In this document: positions 47,749-58,400 of the stretch, one piece after another
Layout of the letters: each line of letters opens with the position of its first letter
How positions within the stretch are numbered: the first letter of the stretch is position 1
Origin: Wohlfahrtiimonas sp. G9077
GTDB lineage: Bacteria > Pseudomonadota > Gammaproteobacteria > Cardiobacteriales > Wohlfahrtiimonadaceae
Assembly: GCF_002252155.1 (NCBI RefSeq)
Contig: NZ_NEFD01000005.1
Span: forward strand, 113,272 to 177,271
DNA length: 64,000 bases
Direction: 5' to 3'
Translations under genes and position numbers: made by a program
Notes under the pieces: model-generated
The model's input: the letters and a program-made list of their open reading frames with translations, nothing else
Told to the model about the DNA's origin: nothing
The model's database searches: none

Positions 47749-50700
47749 ATGGCTAAACAAAAAGCATTTGTGGTTGATTCAGCATCGATACCATCAACGA
47801 TCAAAACGGTGGATTGGTCAGTGGCCAATGGCGCCGCATTTGCCCATCAGTTGCAAAACGCTGCTAAAAATAGCAAGCAATCGATGGTGGTGATTGTGGA
47901 AAATATGCAGCAGGCAGAAAACTTGGTGCAGGATTTGGCATTCTTTGATCATCATGCGGTGCTCTTTCCAGATACGGAAACATTGCCTTATGATGCCTTT
48001 TCTCCGCAGCTTGACATCATCTCTGCACGTTTATCGACACTTGCACGCCTACGTCAAGGATCGATTGAGACCTTGATTGTCACCATGCCAACATTGATGC
48101 AGCGTTTAGCGCCACCAAGTTTTTTAGATGGCCACAGCGTATTGTTAAAACCGCAAGATCGCATTGATCGCGATCAGTGGCGCTTAGTGTTAGAAGCGAG
48201 CGGCTATCGAGCCGTCAAGCAAGTGATGGAGCCCGGCGAATTTGCCATGCGCGGCAGTATCATTGATCTTTTTCCGATGGGCATTCAAGCGCCGATCCGC
48301 ATTGATTTTTTTGATGATGAGGTGGAAAGCATTCGCACCTTTGATCCAGAAACACAGCGCACGCTTGAGGCATTGCCTGAGCTCTCAATTTTGCCGGCGC
48401 GTGAATTTGAGATGAGTCAAAGTGCCCTTGAGCGCTTTGAGAAAAAATTTAAAGAAGCCTTCAATGTTGATACCACCAAATGCGCCTTGTATCAGGAGAT
48501 CATTCAGGGCAATTTACCGGCCGGCATTGAAAATTATCTGCCCCTATTTTTTGAGCAAACGGCAACATTGTTTGATTACTTCACAGAACACACAACATTG
48601 GTGCTTTATCCGAATCTCTTTAAAAGTGGGGCACAATTTCAACAGATGATTGATCACCGTTATGAGCGTTACCGCCATGATGTGGAAAAACCGCTGTTGT
48701 CGCCGATACGACTGTATCTCAATGTTCTTGGCATTGAAGCACTGTTAAAGCAGCGCCCGATCATTGAGCTTTCATTCACCCATGAAGCGCCCGTTGTGAG
48801 TCAAATGGGGCAAATGAGTGAGTGGCTGGTGCAGCATCCTGAGATGTCATTGATCATCACCACAGAAACTCATGGCCGCCGTGAAATGTTATTAGAGCGT
48901 TTGAAAGCGCTCAATCTGTCGCCAAAAATTGCGGATGATTTTGTGACGTTCGCCAAAACACCCGCACCTTTTGCTGTGATGATCGGCGCATTGAGTGAAG
49001 GCTTTCGTTATGATCATCAGTTTGCCATTGTGACGGAAAATGCGCTCCTTGGCATACCGATGCAAACGGGGCGTAAAAAGCAGCAAAAAACGGTGGATGT
49101 CAAATCGATGCTCACGAGCATCGATCACTTGAAAGCCGGCGATCCGATTGTGCATTTAAAGCATGGCGTTGGTCGCTATGTCGGGCTTGATAACATTGAT
49201 GACAATGAACTTTTGGTGATCGAATACAAGGGCAACGGCCGCTTATACATTCCAATCACCGATTTAAATGATCTTTCTTTATATACAGGCGGTTCAAAAG
49301 AGAGCGCGCCGTGGCACAAATTGGGTTCGGATCAATGGGAGAAAATTTGTAAAAAAGCCTCTGAGAAGATTCATGACACCGCCGCGGAATTGTTGGACAT
49401 TTATTCCCGCAGAGAATTACAAAAAGCGCGCGGCATGGCGATTGTGCCGGAATATGATGATTTTGCCAAAAGCTTTCCATTTCAAACCACGCCCGATCAG
49501 CAGCGCGCCATTGATGATGTTTTAAGTGATTTAACCGTTGGCAAAATGGATCGCATCATCTGTGGAGATGTGGGTTTTGGGAAAACAGAAGTGGCGATGC
49601 GCGCGGCATTTATGGCGGTGATGAATGGTTATCAAGTGGCAGTATTGGCGCCGACCACTTTATTGGCCGAGCAGCATGTACAAGATTTTGTGGATCGCTT
49701 TGCCGATTGGCCGGTGAAAATTGCCGGTTTATCACGCTTTCGAAGCACCAAAGAGACCAAGCAAACCTTAGCACTTTTGGCAGAAGGCCAAATTGACATT
49801 GTGATCGGTACGCACAAAATTCTCTCAAAAGATGTGCATTTTAAAAATCTTGGGCTCATTGTCATCGATGAAGAGCATCGTTTTGGCGTCAAACATAAAG
49901 AGCAGCTCAAATCTTTGCGCACTGAAGTGAATCTATTGACCATGACAGCAACGCCCATTCCTCGAACCCTTAACATGGGATTGTCGGGGCTTCGTGAGTT
50001 GTCCATCATCGCAACGCCACCTGTGGAGCGCATTGCTGTCAAAACCTTTGTCAATCAATGGAATGATGAGTTGATGATTGAGGCGATGAATCGTGAATTA
50101 AAACGCGGTGGGCAATTGTATGTATTACACAATGAAGTGGATACGATTGAGTTGATGCAAGCCACGATTGAACGCTTAATGCCGGGAATTACCATTGGCA
50201 TTGCGCACGGGCAGATGAAGGAAGCGGAACTAGAACAAGTGATGCTCGATTTTTATCACCATCGCATTCAGGTGTTATTGTGCACCACGATTGTTGAATC
50301 CGGCATTGATGTACCCAATGCCAATACGATGATCATCAATCGCGCCGATAAGCTTGGGCTTGCGCAGCTGCATCAATTGCGTGGCCGCGTTGGGCGCTCT
50401 CATCAGCGCGCGTACTGCTATTTGATTGTGCCGCCCGCGCGTGAGATGACCAAAGATGCCATTAAACGCATTGAGGCATTGACGGAAACAGAAACATTGG
50501 GTGCAGGCTTTATGATTGCCAATCATGATTTGGAGATTCGTGGCGCCGGTGAATTGCTTGGGGAATCACAAAGCGGACAGATCACGGAGATGGGCTTTTC
50601 ATTGTATATGGAGCTGTTAACCCGTGCCGTTGAGGCCATTAAACGTGGTGAAACGCTCGACATCAATCAACCCTTTAAACAAGGCATGACGGTGACGCTT

Positions 50701-51117
50701 GGTGTGCCGGCATTGATTCCTGAAGATTATATGATGGACATTCCGATGCGCTTGTCGCTCTATAAGCGCATTGCCAGCGCAACGGACATGAGTGCATTAA
50801 ATGAGATTCAAATTGAGATGATTGACCGCTTTGGCCCATTGCCTGAGCAAGCGAAACGCTTATTTAAAATCGCGGAAATTAAATTAAAAGCCGCGCCATT
50901 GAATTTGGAAAAAATTGAGGCAAATCAGGATGGCATTCGTATTGTTTTTGGGGCAAAGCCTAACATCAATTTGCGCACATTGGTGGATTTAATTCAGCAA
51001 AAGCCCGATTTTTACCAATTGCAAGGGCAGGAAGTTTTGCGTTACCGTTTTCCATTGGAAGATGAGACGCTGCGCATCAATAGCATCTTACATTTGATTG
51101 AAAGCCTTGCGCCATGA
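47749..51117 (+). CDS. mfd: Transcription-repair coupling factor Mfd
   Basis: Mfd removes RNA polymerase stalled at DNA damage and recruits UvrAB. The 1122-residue protein has the UvrB-like N-terminal half (about 30-330), the RNA polymerase-interacting domain with HLKHGVGRYVGL, and a helicase domain with Walker A GDVGFGKTEVA and VIDEEHRFGVKHKEQ. The translocation motif region (LRGRVGRSHQRAYCYL) and a C-terminal UvrA-interaction domain complete it. Length is close to E. coli (1148). The 154 bases upstream hold no certain promoter. The gene converges on an unknown membrane gene with only 4 bases between stops and no hairpin terminator. Confidence 0.96.
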   Translation: MAKQKAFVVDSASIPSTIKTVDWSVANGAAFAHQLQNAAKNSKQSMVVIVENMQQAENLVQDLAFFDHHAVLFPDTETLPYDAFSPQLDIISARLSTLARLRQGSIETLIVTMPTLMQRLAPPSFLDGHSVLLKPQDRIDRDQWRLVLEASGYRAVKQVMEPGEFAMRGSIIDLFPMGIQAPIRIDFFDDEVESIRTFDPETQRTLEALPELSILPAREFEMSQSALERFEKKFKEAFNVDTTKCALYQEIIQGNLPAGIENYLPLFFEQTATLFDYFTEHTTLVLYPNLFKSGAQFQQMIDHRYERYRHDVEKPLLSPIRLYLNVLGIEALLKQRPIIELSFTHEAPVVSQMGQMSEWLVQHPEMSLIITTETHGRREMLLERLKALNLSPKIADDFVTFAKTPAPFAVMIGALSEGFRYDHQFAIVTENALLGIPMQTGRKKQQKTVDVKSMLTSIDHLKAGDPIVHLKHGVGRYVGLDNIDDNELLVIEYKGNGRLYIPITDLNDLSLYTGGSKESAPWHKLGSDQWEKICKKASEKIHDTAAELLDIYSRRELQKARGMAIVPEYDDFAKSFPFQTTPDQQRAIDDVLSDLTVGKMDRIICGDVGFGKTEVAMRAAFMAVMNGYQVAVLAPTTLLAEQHVQDFVDRFADWPVKIAGLSRFRSTKETKQTLALLAEGQIDIVIGTHKILSKDVHFKNLGLIVIDEEHRFGVKHKEQLKSLRTEVNLLTMTATPIPRTLNMGLSGLRELSIIATPPVERIAVKTFVNQWNDELMIEAMNRELKRGGQLYVLHNEVDTIELMQATIERLMPGITIGIAHGQMKEAELEQVMLDFYHHRIQVLLCTTIVESGIDVPNANTMIINRADKLGLAQLHQLRGRVGRSHQRAYCYLIVPPAREMTKDAIKRIEALTETETLGAGFMIANHDLEIRGAGELLGESQSGQITEMGFSLYMELLTRAVEAIKRGETLDINQPFKQGMTVTLGVPALIPEDYMMDIPMRLSLYKRIASATDMSALNEIQIEMIDRFGPLPEQAKRLFKIAEIKLKAAPLNLEKIEANQDGIRIVFGAKPNINLRTLVDLIQQKPDFYQLQGQEVLRYRFPLEDETLRINSILHLIESLAP

Positions 51118-51121
51118 TGTG

Positions 51122-51964
51122 TTAATAGACTTCAGGATTGATGAAATCAATCTCATAGACTGTGAAAAATCGCGGTTGAATCACGGTTTGCTTCCCATCT
51201 GTGATGGCTTGATAACCGAGGCATTTACGTGCATCGCACGCTTCTAAATAGAGTGAAGTGCCGTTGACTTTAATATGCTGCGGCAAATGGTCAAAAGATG
51301 TGGATAACATGGTGCTTTCCACCGCTTTGGCATGATAAGTACCAAGGTGGCCGGCCACCGATTCCATCAATAAAATAAAAATGATGAAGATGACAAATAA
51401 ATAGGTGATGCCAAGAATGATGAAGGCCACATCATGGAGCACCGCTTTTTCTTTTTTTTGCATGTGAAATTTTGGGGGCAATAAGCGACTTAAATGGTGC
51501 AATGTGATGTGAAAATGCTTGGTGAATAAAAAAGGAATCAGCAGCGCATAGAGCACAATCATGACAACTTGGGTGCTCAAAGATAAACCATGCAGGCTAA
51601 AGATGAAGGGGCTGAGCAATACAAAAGTGGCAATGAACAGCGACCATGAAAATTCTTGATTGGCGATTTTCTCTAAACTGTGTCGAAATAAAAAGATGCC
51701 CGCTGTGATGATGCCAATGGCAAAAAAGAGCAGGGTGAGCAGTAAAATGACTAAGGTTTTGTTCTCCACCACATCAAGCCACAAGGATGATTCGATCGGA
51801 ATGAAGGGCAGATGAAAGGTGGAAAAATAGGCCATTTTGTAAGCATAAATGGCAATGTTAAACAAAAATAGCGCCGCCGCGGGGATCACCAATACAGAGA
51901 TCGCTTTGAGTGCATTGATGATGTCAGAGTGGATTTTCTTTGGATGATCGAGATAGTCATTCAT
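51122..51964 (-). CDS. Unknown multi-spanning membrane protein
   Basis: I do not recognise this 280-residue protein. Hydrophobic stretches at about 20-44, 70-94, 107-127, 130-150 and 180-204 suggest five or so membrane helices. The last 65 residues form a soluble domain with two nearby cysteines (LEACDARKCLGYQ), probably disulfide-bonded and so periplasmic. A cytoplasmic basic loop (KFHMQKKEKA) lies between helices 4 and 5. It is alone on the minus strand: mfd ends 4 bases away in the opposite direction, and fba diverges 125 bases upstream. The ribosome binding site is weak. Confidence 0.7.
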   Translation of the reverse strand: MNDYLDHPKKIHSDIINALKAISVLVIPAAALFLFNIAIYAYKMAYFSTFHLPFIPIESSLWLDVVENKTLVILLLTLLFFAIGIITAGIFLFRHSLEKIANQEFSWSLFIATFVLLSPFIFSLHGLSLSTQVVMIVLYALLIPFLFTKHFHITLHHLSRLLPPKFHMQKKEKAVLHDVAFIILGITYLFVIFIIFILLMESVAGHLGTYHAKAVESTMLSTSFDHLPQHIKVNGTSLYLEACDARKCLGYQAITDGKQTVIQPRFFTVYEIDFINPEVY

Positions 51965-52020
51965 GGCATGCCCAATGGTTTTTTTATCGGATTATGTTGT
52001 GGATTAAGTTTAGATTATCA

Positions 52021-52050
52021 TGACGAAAAAATCTTCTGTTGTGCTAGAAT
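52021..52050 (+). promoter_or_regulatory. Candidate fba promoter
   Basis: TAGAAT (52045-52050) is preceded by TG at the extended -10 position and by a weak -35 TGACGA (52021-52026) at 18 bases. A leader of about 33 bases then reaches the ribosome binding site TAGGAG. Confidence 0.45.
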
Positions 52051-52089
52051 GTGGCGAGAAATGATTAGTAATTTTAGGAGATCGATCAA

Positions 52090-53166
52090 ATGGCTAAAAT
52101 TTTAGATGCAGTAAAACCAGGTGTATTATTTGGTGATGATGTACAAAAAGTATTTGAAATCGCAAAAGCAGAAGGTTTTGCATTGCCAGCTGTGAACGTG
52201 GTGAACACAGAATCCATCAATGGTGTATTAGAAGCGGCTGCAAAAGCTCAGTCACCTGTGATCATTCAGTTCTCTAACGGCGGCGCACAATTCTTTATTG
52301 GTAAAGGATTGAAATTAGAAGGCCATGAGGCGGCGATTCGTGGTGCAGTTGCGGGTGCTAAATATGTACACGCAGTGGCAGAAGCGTACGGCGTGCCTGT
52401 CATTTTACACACAGACCATGCGGCAAGAAAATTGTTGCCATGGATCGATGGTTTATTAGATGCCGGTGAAGCATTCTTTAAAGAAACGGGCAAACCATTA
52501 TTCTCCTCTCACATGATCGATTTATCTGAAGAGTCATTAGAAGAGAACATTGCAACGTCTGCAAAATATTTAGAGCGCATGGAAAAATTAGGCATGACGC
52601 TTGAAATCGAATTAGGTTGTACAGGCGGTGAAGAAGATGGCGTGGATAACACAGACATCGACAATGCATTGCTGTACACACAACCTGCAGATGTGGCGTA
52701 TGCGTATGAGCAATTGATTAAAATCAGCCCACGTTTTACGATTGCAGCATCTTTTGGTAATGTGCATGGTGTTTATAAGCCAGGCAACGTACGTTTGACG
52801 CCTGCAATTTTAGACAACTCACAAAAATATGTGTCTGAAAAATTCAATTTACCTGCAAAAAGCTTGGATTTTGTATTCCACGGCGGTTCAGGTTCTGACT
52901 TACAAGACATCCGCGATGCGATCTCTTTTGGTGTGATCAAAATGAACATCGATACAGATACACAGTGGGCAACTTGGAAAGGCGTTTTAGGCTACTACAA
53001 CGAATACAAAGATTATTTACAAGGTCAATTGGGCAATCCTGAAGGTGCCGATAAACCAAATAAAAAATATTATGATCCACGTGCTTGGTTACGTGCTGGT
53101 CAAGTCTCTTTGGTTGAGCGTGTGCTTGAAGCGTATGAAGCGTTAAATGCGATGAACCGCAACTAA
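52090..53166 (+). CDS. fbaA: Fructose-bisphosphate aldolase, class II
   Basis: Class II zinc aldolase splits fructose-1,6-bisphosphate to two triose phosphates. The 358-residue enzyme matches the E. coli FbaA length and has the Zn-binding HTDHAARKLLPW, MTLEIELGCTGGEEDGVDNT (first part), the Zn His in FGNVHGVY, and HGGSGSDLQDIR. The ATG follows TAGGAG. A class II aldolase together with pfkA and eno supports a working glycolytic route. It is monocistronic by its promoter and the hairpin terminator 20 bases downstream. Confidence 0.96.
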   Translation: MAKILDAVKPGVLFGDDVQKVFEIAKAEGFALPAVNVVNTESINGVLEAAAKAQSPVIIQFSNGGAQFFIGKGLKLEGHEAAIRGAVAGAKYVHAVAEAYGVPVILHTDHAARKLLPWIDGLLDAGEAFFKETGKPLFSSHMIDLSEESLEENIATSAKYLERMEKLGMTLEIELGCTGGEEDGVDNTDIDNALLYTQPADVAYAYEQLIKISPRFTIAASFGNVHGVYKPGNVRLTPAILDNSQKYVSEKFNLPAKSLDFVFHGGSGSDLQDIRDAISFGVIKMNIDTDTQWATWKGVLGYYNEYKDYLQGQLGNPEGADKPNKKYYDPRAWLRAGQVSLVERVLEAYEALNAMNRN

Positions 53167-53184
53167 TTGACAATAATGCCAATG

Positions 53185-53211
53185 AAAAACCGCACTGTGT
53201 GCGGTTTTTTT
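53185..53211 (+). terminator. Intrinsic terminator after fba
   Basis: CCGCAC (53190-53195) pairs with GTGCGG (53199-53204) and is followed by seven T. Confidence 0.88.
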
Positions 53212-53239
53212 GCTGATGATAATGGAATAAGGTGACAAA

Positions 53240-53986
53240 ATGAGCAATGCAACAATGTGGATTCATGGCTTTCATGCAGTGGAGGCGGCGTTTGATGAGG
53301 GCTCTGTCGTACAAGTTTGGCTCAATGATCAACGTTTAGATAAACGTGCCCAAGCGTTTTTAAATCGCATTCAGGATAAAAAAATCCCTGTGAACATGGT
53401 GAACCAAAAGATGTTGGAAACAAAAGTTGGGGAAGCGCGTCATCAGGGCATTGCCGCAGAAGTGCGTGTGCAGCCGGCTAAAAATGAAAACCATTTATAT
53501 GATTTGTTAGAGGCCAACTCTGCCCCATTTTTATTGATTTTAGATGGTGTGACCGATCCACATAATGTGGGTGCATGTTTGCGAAGTGCAGAAGCCTTTG
53601 GGGTGGATGCGGTGATCGTGCCAAAAGATCGTGCCTGTGGATTGACGCCGATTGTGCGTAAAATTTCAAGTGGCAGTTCTGAACGTGTGCCATTCATTGA
53701 GGTGACCAACTTAGCGCGCACCATCGATGATTTAAAAGAGCGCGGCGTTTGGTTGGCAGGTTTAGCGGGTGAAGCGACAGAAACCATTTATCAAGCGAAT
53801 TTAACGGGTGCATTGGCCATCATCATGGGCTCAGAAGGGGAAGGCATGCGTCGTTTAACGCGTGAAGCGTGTGATTTTCTCTTAAAAATTCCGATGGAAG
53901 GACGCATTGAAAGCTTGAATGTTTCCGTGGCAACCGGTGCTGTGTTGTCTGAAAGCCATCGTCAACGCATCACAAAACGCAAATAA
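53240..53986 (+). CDS. rlmB: 23S rRNA (guanosine-2'-O-)-methyltransferase RlmB
   Basis: RlmB methylates the 2'-O of G2251 in the peptidyl-transferase P-loop of 23S rRNA. The 248-residue SPOUT enzyme has an N-terminal substrate-binding domain (about 5-80) and the trefoil-knot motifs LDGVTDPHNVGACLRSAEAF, IIMGSEGEGMRRL and IPMEGRIESLNVSVATG. The conserved Asn, Arg and Glu of the family are present. AAGGTGA lies before the ATG. A hairpin terminator follows at once. Confidence 0.95.
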   Translation: MSNATMWIHGFHAVEAAFDEGSVVQVWLNDQRLDKRAQAFLNRIQDKKIPVNMVNQKMLETKVGEARHQGIAAEVRVQPAKNENHLYDLLEANSAPFLLILDGVTDPHNVGACLRSAEAFGVDAVIVPKDRACGLTPIVRKISSGSSERVPFIEVTNLARTIDDLKERGVWLAGLAGEATETIYQANLTGALAIIMGSEGEGMRRLTREACDFLLKIPMEGRIESLNVSVATGAVLSESHRQRITKRK

Positions 53987-53988
53987 CA

Positions 53989-54013
53989 AAAAACCGCCAA
54001 TGGGGCGGTTTTT
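53989..54013. terminator. Bidirectional terminator after rlmB
   Basis: AACCGCC (53992-53998) pairs with GGCGGTT (54004-54010), flanked by A and T runs. It also serves the convergent small membrane gene. Confidence 0.86.
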
Positions 54014-54015
54014 GA

Positions 54016-54276
54016 TTAATCTGGCACTGTTCGCTGGTACTTTTCTGCTTTTTGACGAGATTCTACATCAGATTTGATGCGTTCTTCATGGGGACGCAAT
54101 GCCACCGCGCCAATGAAGCCTGTGAAAAAGAGTAAAAAGCCAAGGGGCGCGATCATGGTGGTCAAATACATGCCCACATCTTGATAGCCAATGATGATGA
54201 GCGGCAAGCCCACTACAAGCCCTAAGCCTGTTAAAAAGATGCCAAGATAAAAGATGAACGTGTTAAATTTAAGCAT
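54016..54276 (-). CDS. Small two-helix membrane protein of unknown function
   Basis: The 86-residue product has two clear hydrophobic helices (about 7-29 and 36-59) separated by a short loop, then a charged tail (PHEERIKSDVESRQKAEKYQ). No cysteines or motifs are visible. GAGGTC before the ATG supports the start. It lies 42 bases downstream of the 2-hydroxyacid dehydrogenase on the same strand with no terminator between, so it is probably co-transcribed. Function is unknown. Confidence 0.65.
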   Translation of the reverse strand: MLKFNTFIFYLGIFLTGLGLVVGLPLIIIGYQDVGMYLTTMIAPLGFLLFFTGFIGAVALRPHEERIKSDVESRQKAEKYQRTVPD

Positions 54277-54318
54277 GAATGACCTCGCAATGGTTTAACC
54301 CGTTCATCATATCATAAG

Positions 54319-55251
54319 TTAATATCCGCGGTTCAAATCCACTAAGTTATTCGGCAGCTTCCCTTCGCGCACTAAGCGAAAATTCTCAGCGACTTGTTCG
54401 CTGGCCGTGATTGGGTTGGTCATCGCGGCAACATGTGGCGTGATTTCAATGGCTGCTTCATTCCAAAACGGATGATCTTGCGGCAATGGCTCTGTGTCAA
54501 ACACATCTAAAAGTGCACCGCTGATTTGACCATTTTCAATGGCTTCAAGTAAATCTGCCTCTTTAACATGTCCGCCACGCGCAGGATTGATGAGGTAAGC
54601 GCCTTTTGGCAATTGGGCAAAGGTCTCACGGTTTAAAATGTGTTGTGTCTCAGGCGTTAATGGCAATAAGCACACAAGGATTTTGCATTGGCTCAAAAAT
54701 TCTGGCAACTGATCTTGGCCATGATAAATACTGGCATCTTCCATTTTAGGTGGCGTGTTTTTCCAACCGATGACGTTGAAACCATGCGCTTTTAAAGTGT
54801 TGGCCACATAACTGCCAAGCTCGCCTAAACCAAGAACGCCTACGGTTAAATCTTTCGGTAAGATGCGGCTACGCATGTGCCACACTTTATTGACTTGATC
54901 ACGATTGTAATACTGCACATTACGGCAGGCTTTTAAGGCGCCATAGAGCGCATATTCTGCCATTTGCTCTTTCATGTCATGATCGACAATGCGAGCGATC
55001 AAGGTGCCTTGAGGAATGCTTTTGCATTCTAAAATGTGGTCAATGCCCATGCCGGTGGATTGCACAAACTTGAGGTTTGGCAGTTGTTTAAAATCCTCAT
55101 CGTTCGCTTTCCATGCTAAAACAGATGTGATTTCAGATAAATCTCCGGGATTATCCTTCGTGCGAAGGTCTAATGTTGGGTCAATGGCATGTAAATTTTT
55201 AATCCATTGGTTAAAATTTGGCAATACTGTACTGAGACATAAAATGGCCAT
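54319..55251 (-). CDS. D-2-hydroxyacid dehydrogenase (GhrA-like)
   Basis: A 310-residue NAD(P)-dependent 2-hydroxyacid dehydrogenase. The Rossmann nucleotide loop GLGELGSYVAN sits at about 138-150. The catalytic Arg lies in INPARGGHVKEADLLEA, the Glu in LDVFDTEPLPQDHPFW and the His in ITPHVAAMTNP. Overall pattern is nearest the glyoxylate/hydroxypyruvate reductase GhrA group; substrate is not certain. GGAGGAG before the ATG supports the start. It diverges from fimV; the gap contains a perfect 6-3-6 inverted repeat (55297-55311). Confidence 0.88.
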   Translation of the reverse strand: MAILCLSTVLPNFNQWIKNLHAIDPTLDLRTKDNPGDLSEITSVLAWKANDEDFKQLPNLKFVQSTGMGIDHILECKSIPQGTLIARIVDHDMKEQMAEYALYGALKACRNVQYYNRDQVNKVWHMRSRILPKDLTVGVLGLGELGSYVANTLKAHGFNVIGWKNTPPKMEDASIYHGQDQLPEFLSQCKILVCLLPLTPETQHILNRETFAQLPKGAYLINPARGGHVKEADLLEAIENGQISGALLDVFDTEPLPQDHPFWNEAAIEITPHVAAMTNPITASEQVAENFRLVREGKLPNNLVDLNRGY

Positions 55252-55296
55252 CCGCTTCTCCTCCTCTGTTGTGGTTATATTTTTGTTATTGTCCGA

Positions 55297-55311
55297 ACAC
55301 TATAGTAGTGT
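55297..55311. promoter_or_regulatory. Inverted repeat in the ghrA-like/fimV divergent gap
   Basis: ACACTA (55297-55302), TAG, TAGTGT (55306-55311) is a perfect 6-3-6 inverted repeat. It overlaps a minus-strand -10-like TATAGT (55305-55300) for the dehydrogenase gene, so it may be an operator. Confidence 0.4.
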
Positions 55312-55470
55312 ATGGAAATGATACCGACATTAAATTGATCTTAGTTAGCTATAATATGGCATTTTTTACAACAGATTTTCAAAATTTTCGTTAGAATGTC
55401 GGTTATTTAAAATTTTAAAACTCGCTCTAATGTGTTAGAGACGAATCATATTGAGTACTCGGAACAAACT

Positions 55471-58400
55471 ATGATAAGAAAAAATATTTTGGCCATCGCA
55501 TTGTTAGGTGTCTTTGGGCTATCGCATGCGGCAGATGTTGAGAACTTAAGAACCATCTCCTATTTGAATGAGCCTTTGCGCTTACAGGCAGATGTGATCG
55601 GGGAAGGGGATGTGATACTCGCTGAGCGCACGGAGTATTTAAGATTAAATCACCCGATTCCCACTTATGATTTATCTGTCAATGTGATTGAGGAAGCGGA
55701 TAAAAAGCAGTTGGTGGTCACCACAACAGAAGCGGTGGAAACCCCTGCGCTGACATTGTTGCTGGAAAGCCGTGATGATCATAATCGTCGCCAGTTGTTT
55801 GAGTTGCCGATTTTATTAGACATTCGCCCAGAGCCTTTAGCCGATGCAGCTGAGATTGAAATCGATGGCGTGCGCATTGATGATCATGCGGTGGCTGAAT
55901 CAACAGAACAAGTGACATTGGCAGATGTTCCTGTGGTTGCGCCAGTTGTGGCACCTAAAGTTGCCAACGCCAAAGCGGTGGATGCACAGCCAAAAGTGGC
56001 CGAAGCGAAAAAGCCTGTGGAAAAAGCGGCACCTAAACTGGATAAAGCCCCCAAACCGGCTGAAAAGACATCGGTAGAGAAAAAAGCGGACAAGCCCGCT
56101 AAAGCTGAGGCAAAAGCACCCAAAACTCAAAGTCACTTAAAAAATACAGTGGATCCTGCGCTTGTGAAGCGTTATGGGCCCGTTGAAGCGGGTGAAACCA
56201 TGTGGAGCATTGCCAATAAAGTGCGCCCGGCTCACATCTCACCGCAAAAGATGATTGAAATCATCAAAAAACACAATCCATCTGCCTTTACGCCTGCTGG
56301 TGTATTGCGCGCAGATGTGACATTGATCATTCCTGTCGAAACACCTAAAAAACAACACAACTTTGTCAAAGCAGAAGCCACAACAGAAGCTGTGGGCTTT
56401 ATTTATGAGTTGCCTTCGCCACCAGCCACATCCAATGATGGCACTGCGAAATCGGCGGCAGTTGCAGCGCCTGCAATTGCCGGCGTGGCAGCGGAAGTGG
56501 CAAATACAGCCGATGGCGTGACAGAAACCGCTGTCATTGACGAAGTACCGGTAAAAGTGGTGCATCCGGTCAATGGGCTTGCCAATGATGCCACTCAGAA
56601 TGATGCCAATGACATGACGGTGATCTCGCCAAGCGAGCCTTCGATTGCACCTGTGGAAGATGATGCCATGAGTGCATCGGTCGCTGCGCAAACAGAAACA
56701 CAAACGGTTCAAGAACCTTTACAAGGTGATGTGGTAGATGCAAGTGTGGCACAAGTGACAGAATCAGTGGCAAATGTTGCACCAGCTAAGCCCAAAGTAT
56801 TTATGGTGGAGGAGCCTGAAGAGGAACCTGGCATCATTGAGATCATCTTTGACAACATTATGTATGTGGGCGGCGGTGTTTTAATTTTATTGTTGGCTAT
56901 TTTAGCAATGGTGGCGATGCGTCGTCGTCAAGCCGCCGATGGTCAAGTGGAGAAAGCACCTAAAGCGCCGAAAGAGAAAAAAGCGAAAAAAGGTAAAAAA
57001 ACAGAAACGTCTGATCAAGAAGTGATGGTTGAAGAAGGCGTTGAGGCAACACCTAAAAAAGATGCGCCTCAAGTGAAATCAGCGGCTGCTAAAGCTGCTG
57101 CAGTTGCTGCGCCTGTCGCTGCGGCTGTTTTAAGTTCAGAAGGTGCAAGCCCTGCGAAAGATGGCACAGAGATTCAAAGCTTAGATTTTGATTTTTCCTT
57201 TACCGAGGCAAAAGATGAGTCAAAAGAAGCAGAAGCTTCTAAAAATACAGACGATGAGATGGCGGCACTTGATTTTGATCTCTCTTTTGCACCACCTGCT
57301 GCGGCAGCCGTCACGGCAGCTGCGGTGGCAACAGCATCAAAAGCAGATGATAAGCCACAAGACAATGAATTTGATACGTTAGATTTTGATTTCTCATTTG
57401 ATGCGCCAAGCGAAGCGGCACCACAAGCTGTTGAAACAGCGGTGGCAGATGAGCCAGAAATGGGTGGTTTAGACTTTGACTTATCCGGTTTTGAAGCACC
57501 AAAAACTGAAACAGTTGAAGCGCCGATTGAAGAGATGCCCACATTTGACACATTAGAATTTGATGGTGTGTTGGATTTTACGGGACGCAATACAGATCAA
57601 ACCTCTGAAGTCATCGAAGACAATGCCATTGCGGTGGATGCCATTGATGATGTTGAGATTGAAGCACAAGAAACGATGGCCTTTGAACCAATTGATTTTG
57701 AGCCCATCAATATTGAAAATGTCGCCATCGATGTGCCTGAGATGGAAACGGCCACCGAAGAGGCCATGAGCTTTGGTGAAAACAATCCATTGTTTGTCTC
57801 GCAAGATTCAGACAGCGGCGCCATCGAAGCGATTGCCAGCGAAGAGAACAATGATCCAACCGCTGAGATCACAGAATATGTGAGCTTTGGGGATTTGATC
57901 GACACAGCACAAACCACATTGGAAAATGATGAGCAAGTTGCAGGCATTGCAGAGATCGATTTGGCAAAATTTGAAGAAGATGATGCCATTGAGTTTGCTG
58001 ATTTAATGGAAGTTTCTACAGAAGAAGTGGATCACAACTTAGATTTAAGCTTTGTTGCGGATGTTGATGACAATGAAGCGGGACATGACTTTTTAGATTC
58101 ATTGGATTTCAGTGCACCTGCAGACATTGATCCGATTGGTGACTCTGTCAAAGACAATGTGGCAAAAGCCGAAGAGTCTTTAGAGCACATTCGTGCGGTA
58201 GAAACGGTAGAAGCACCTGAGGTTTCTGAAGTCTCTGACATCATCACAGATGAAATTGTGGCACCCGAAATGACGGCGGCGGTTGATGAGATGGATTTCC
58301 CAAGCTTTGATTTATCGGAATTTGAAGCGCCGATGGCTGAAGTGGTGGAAACGGTTGAACCCTTTGAAGGTATGACGCCCATTGAAGAAATCGAATTGAT

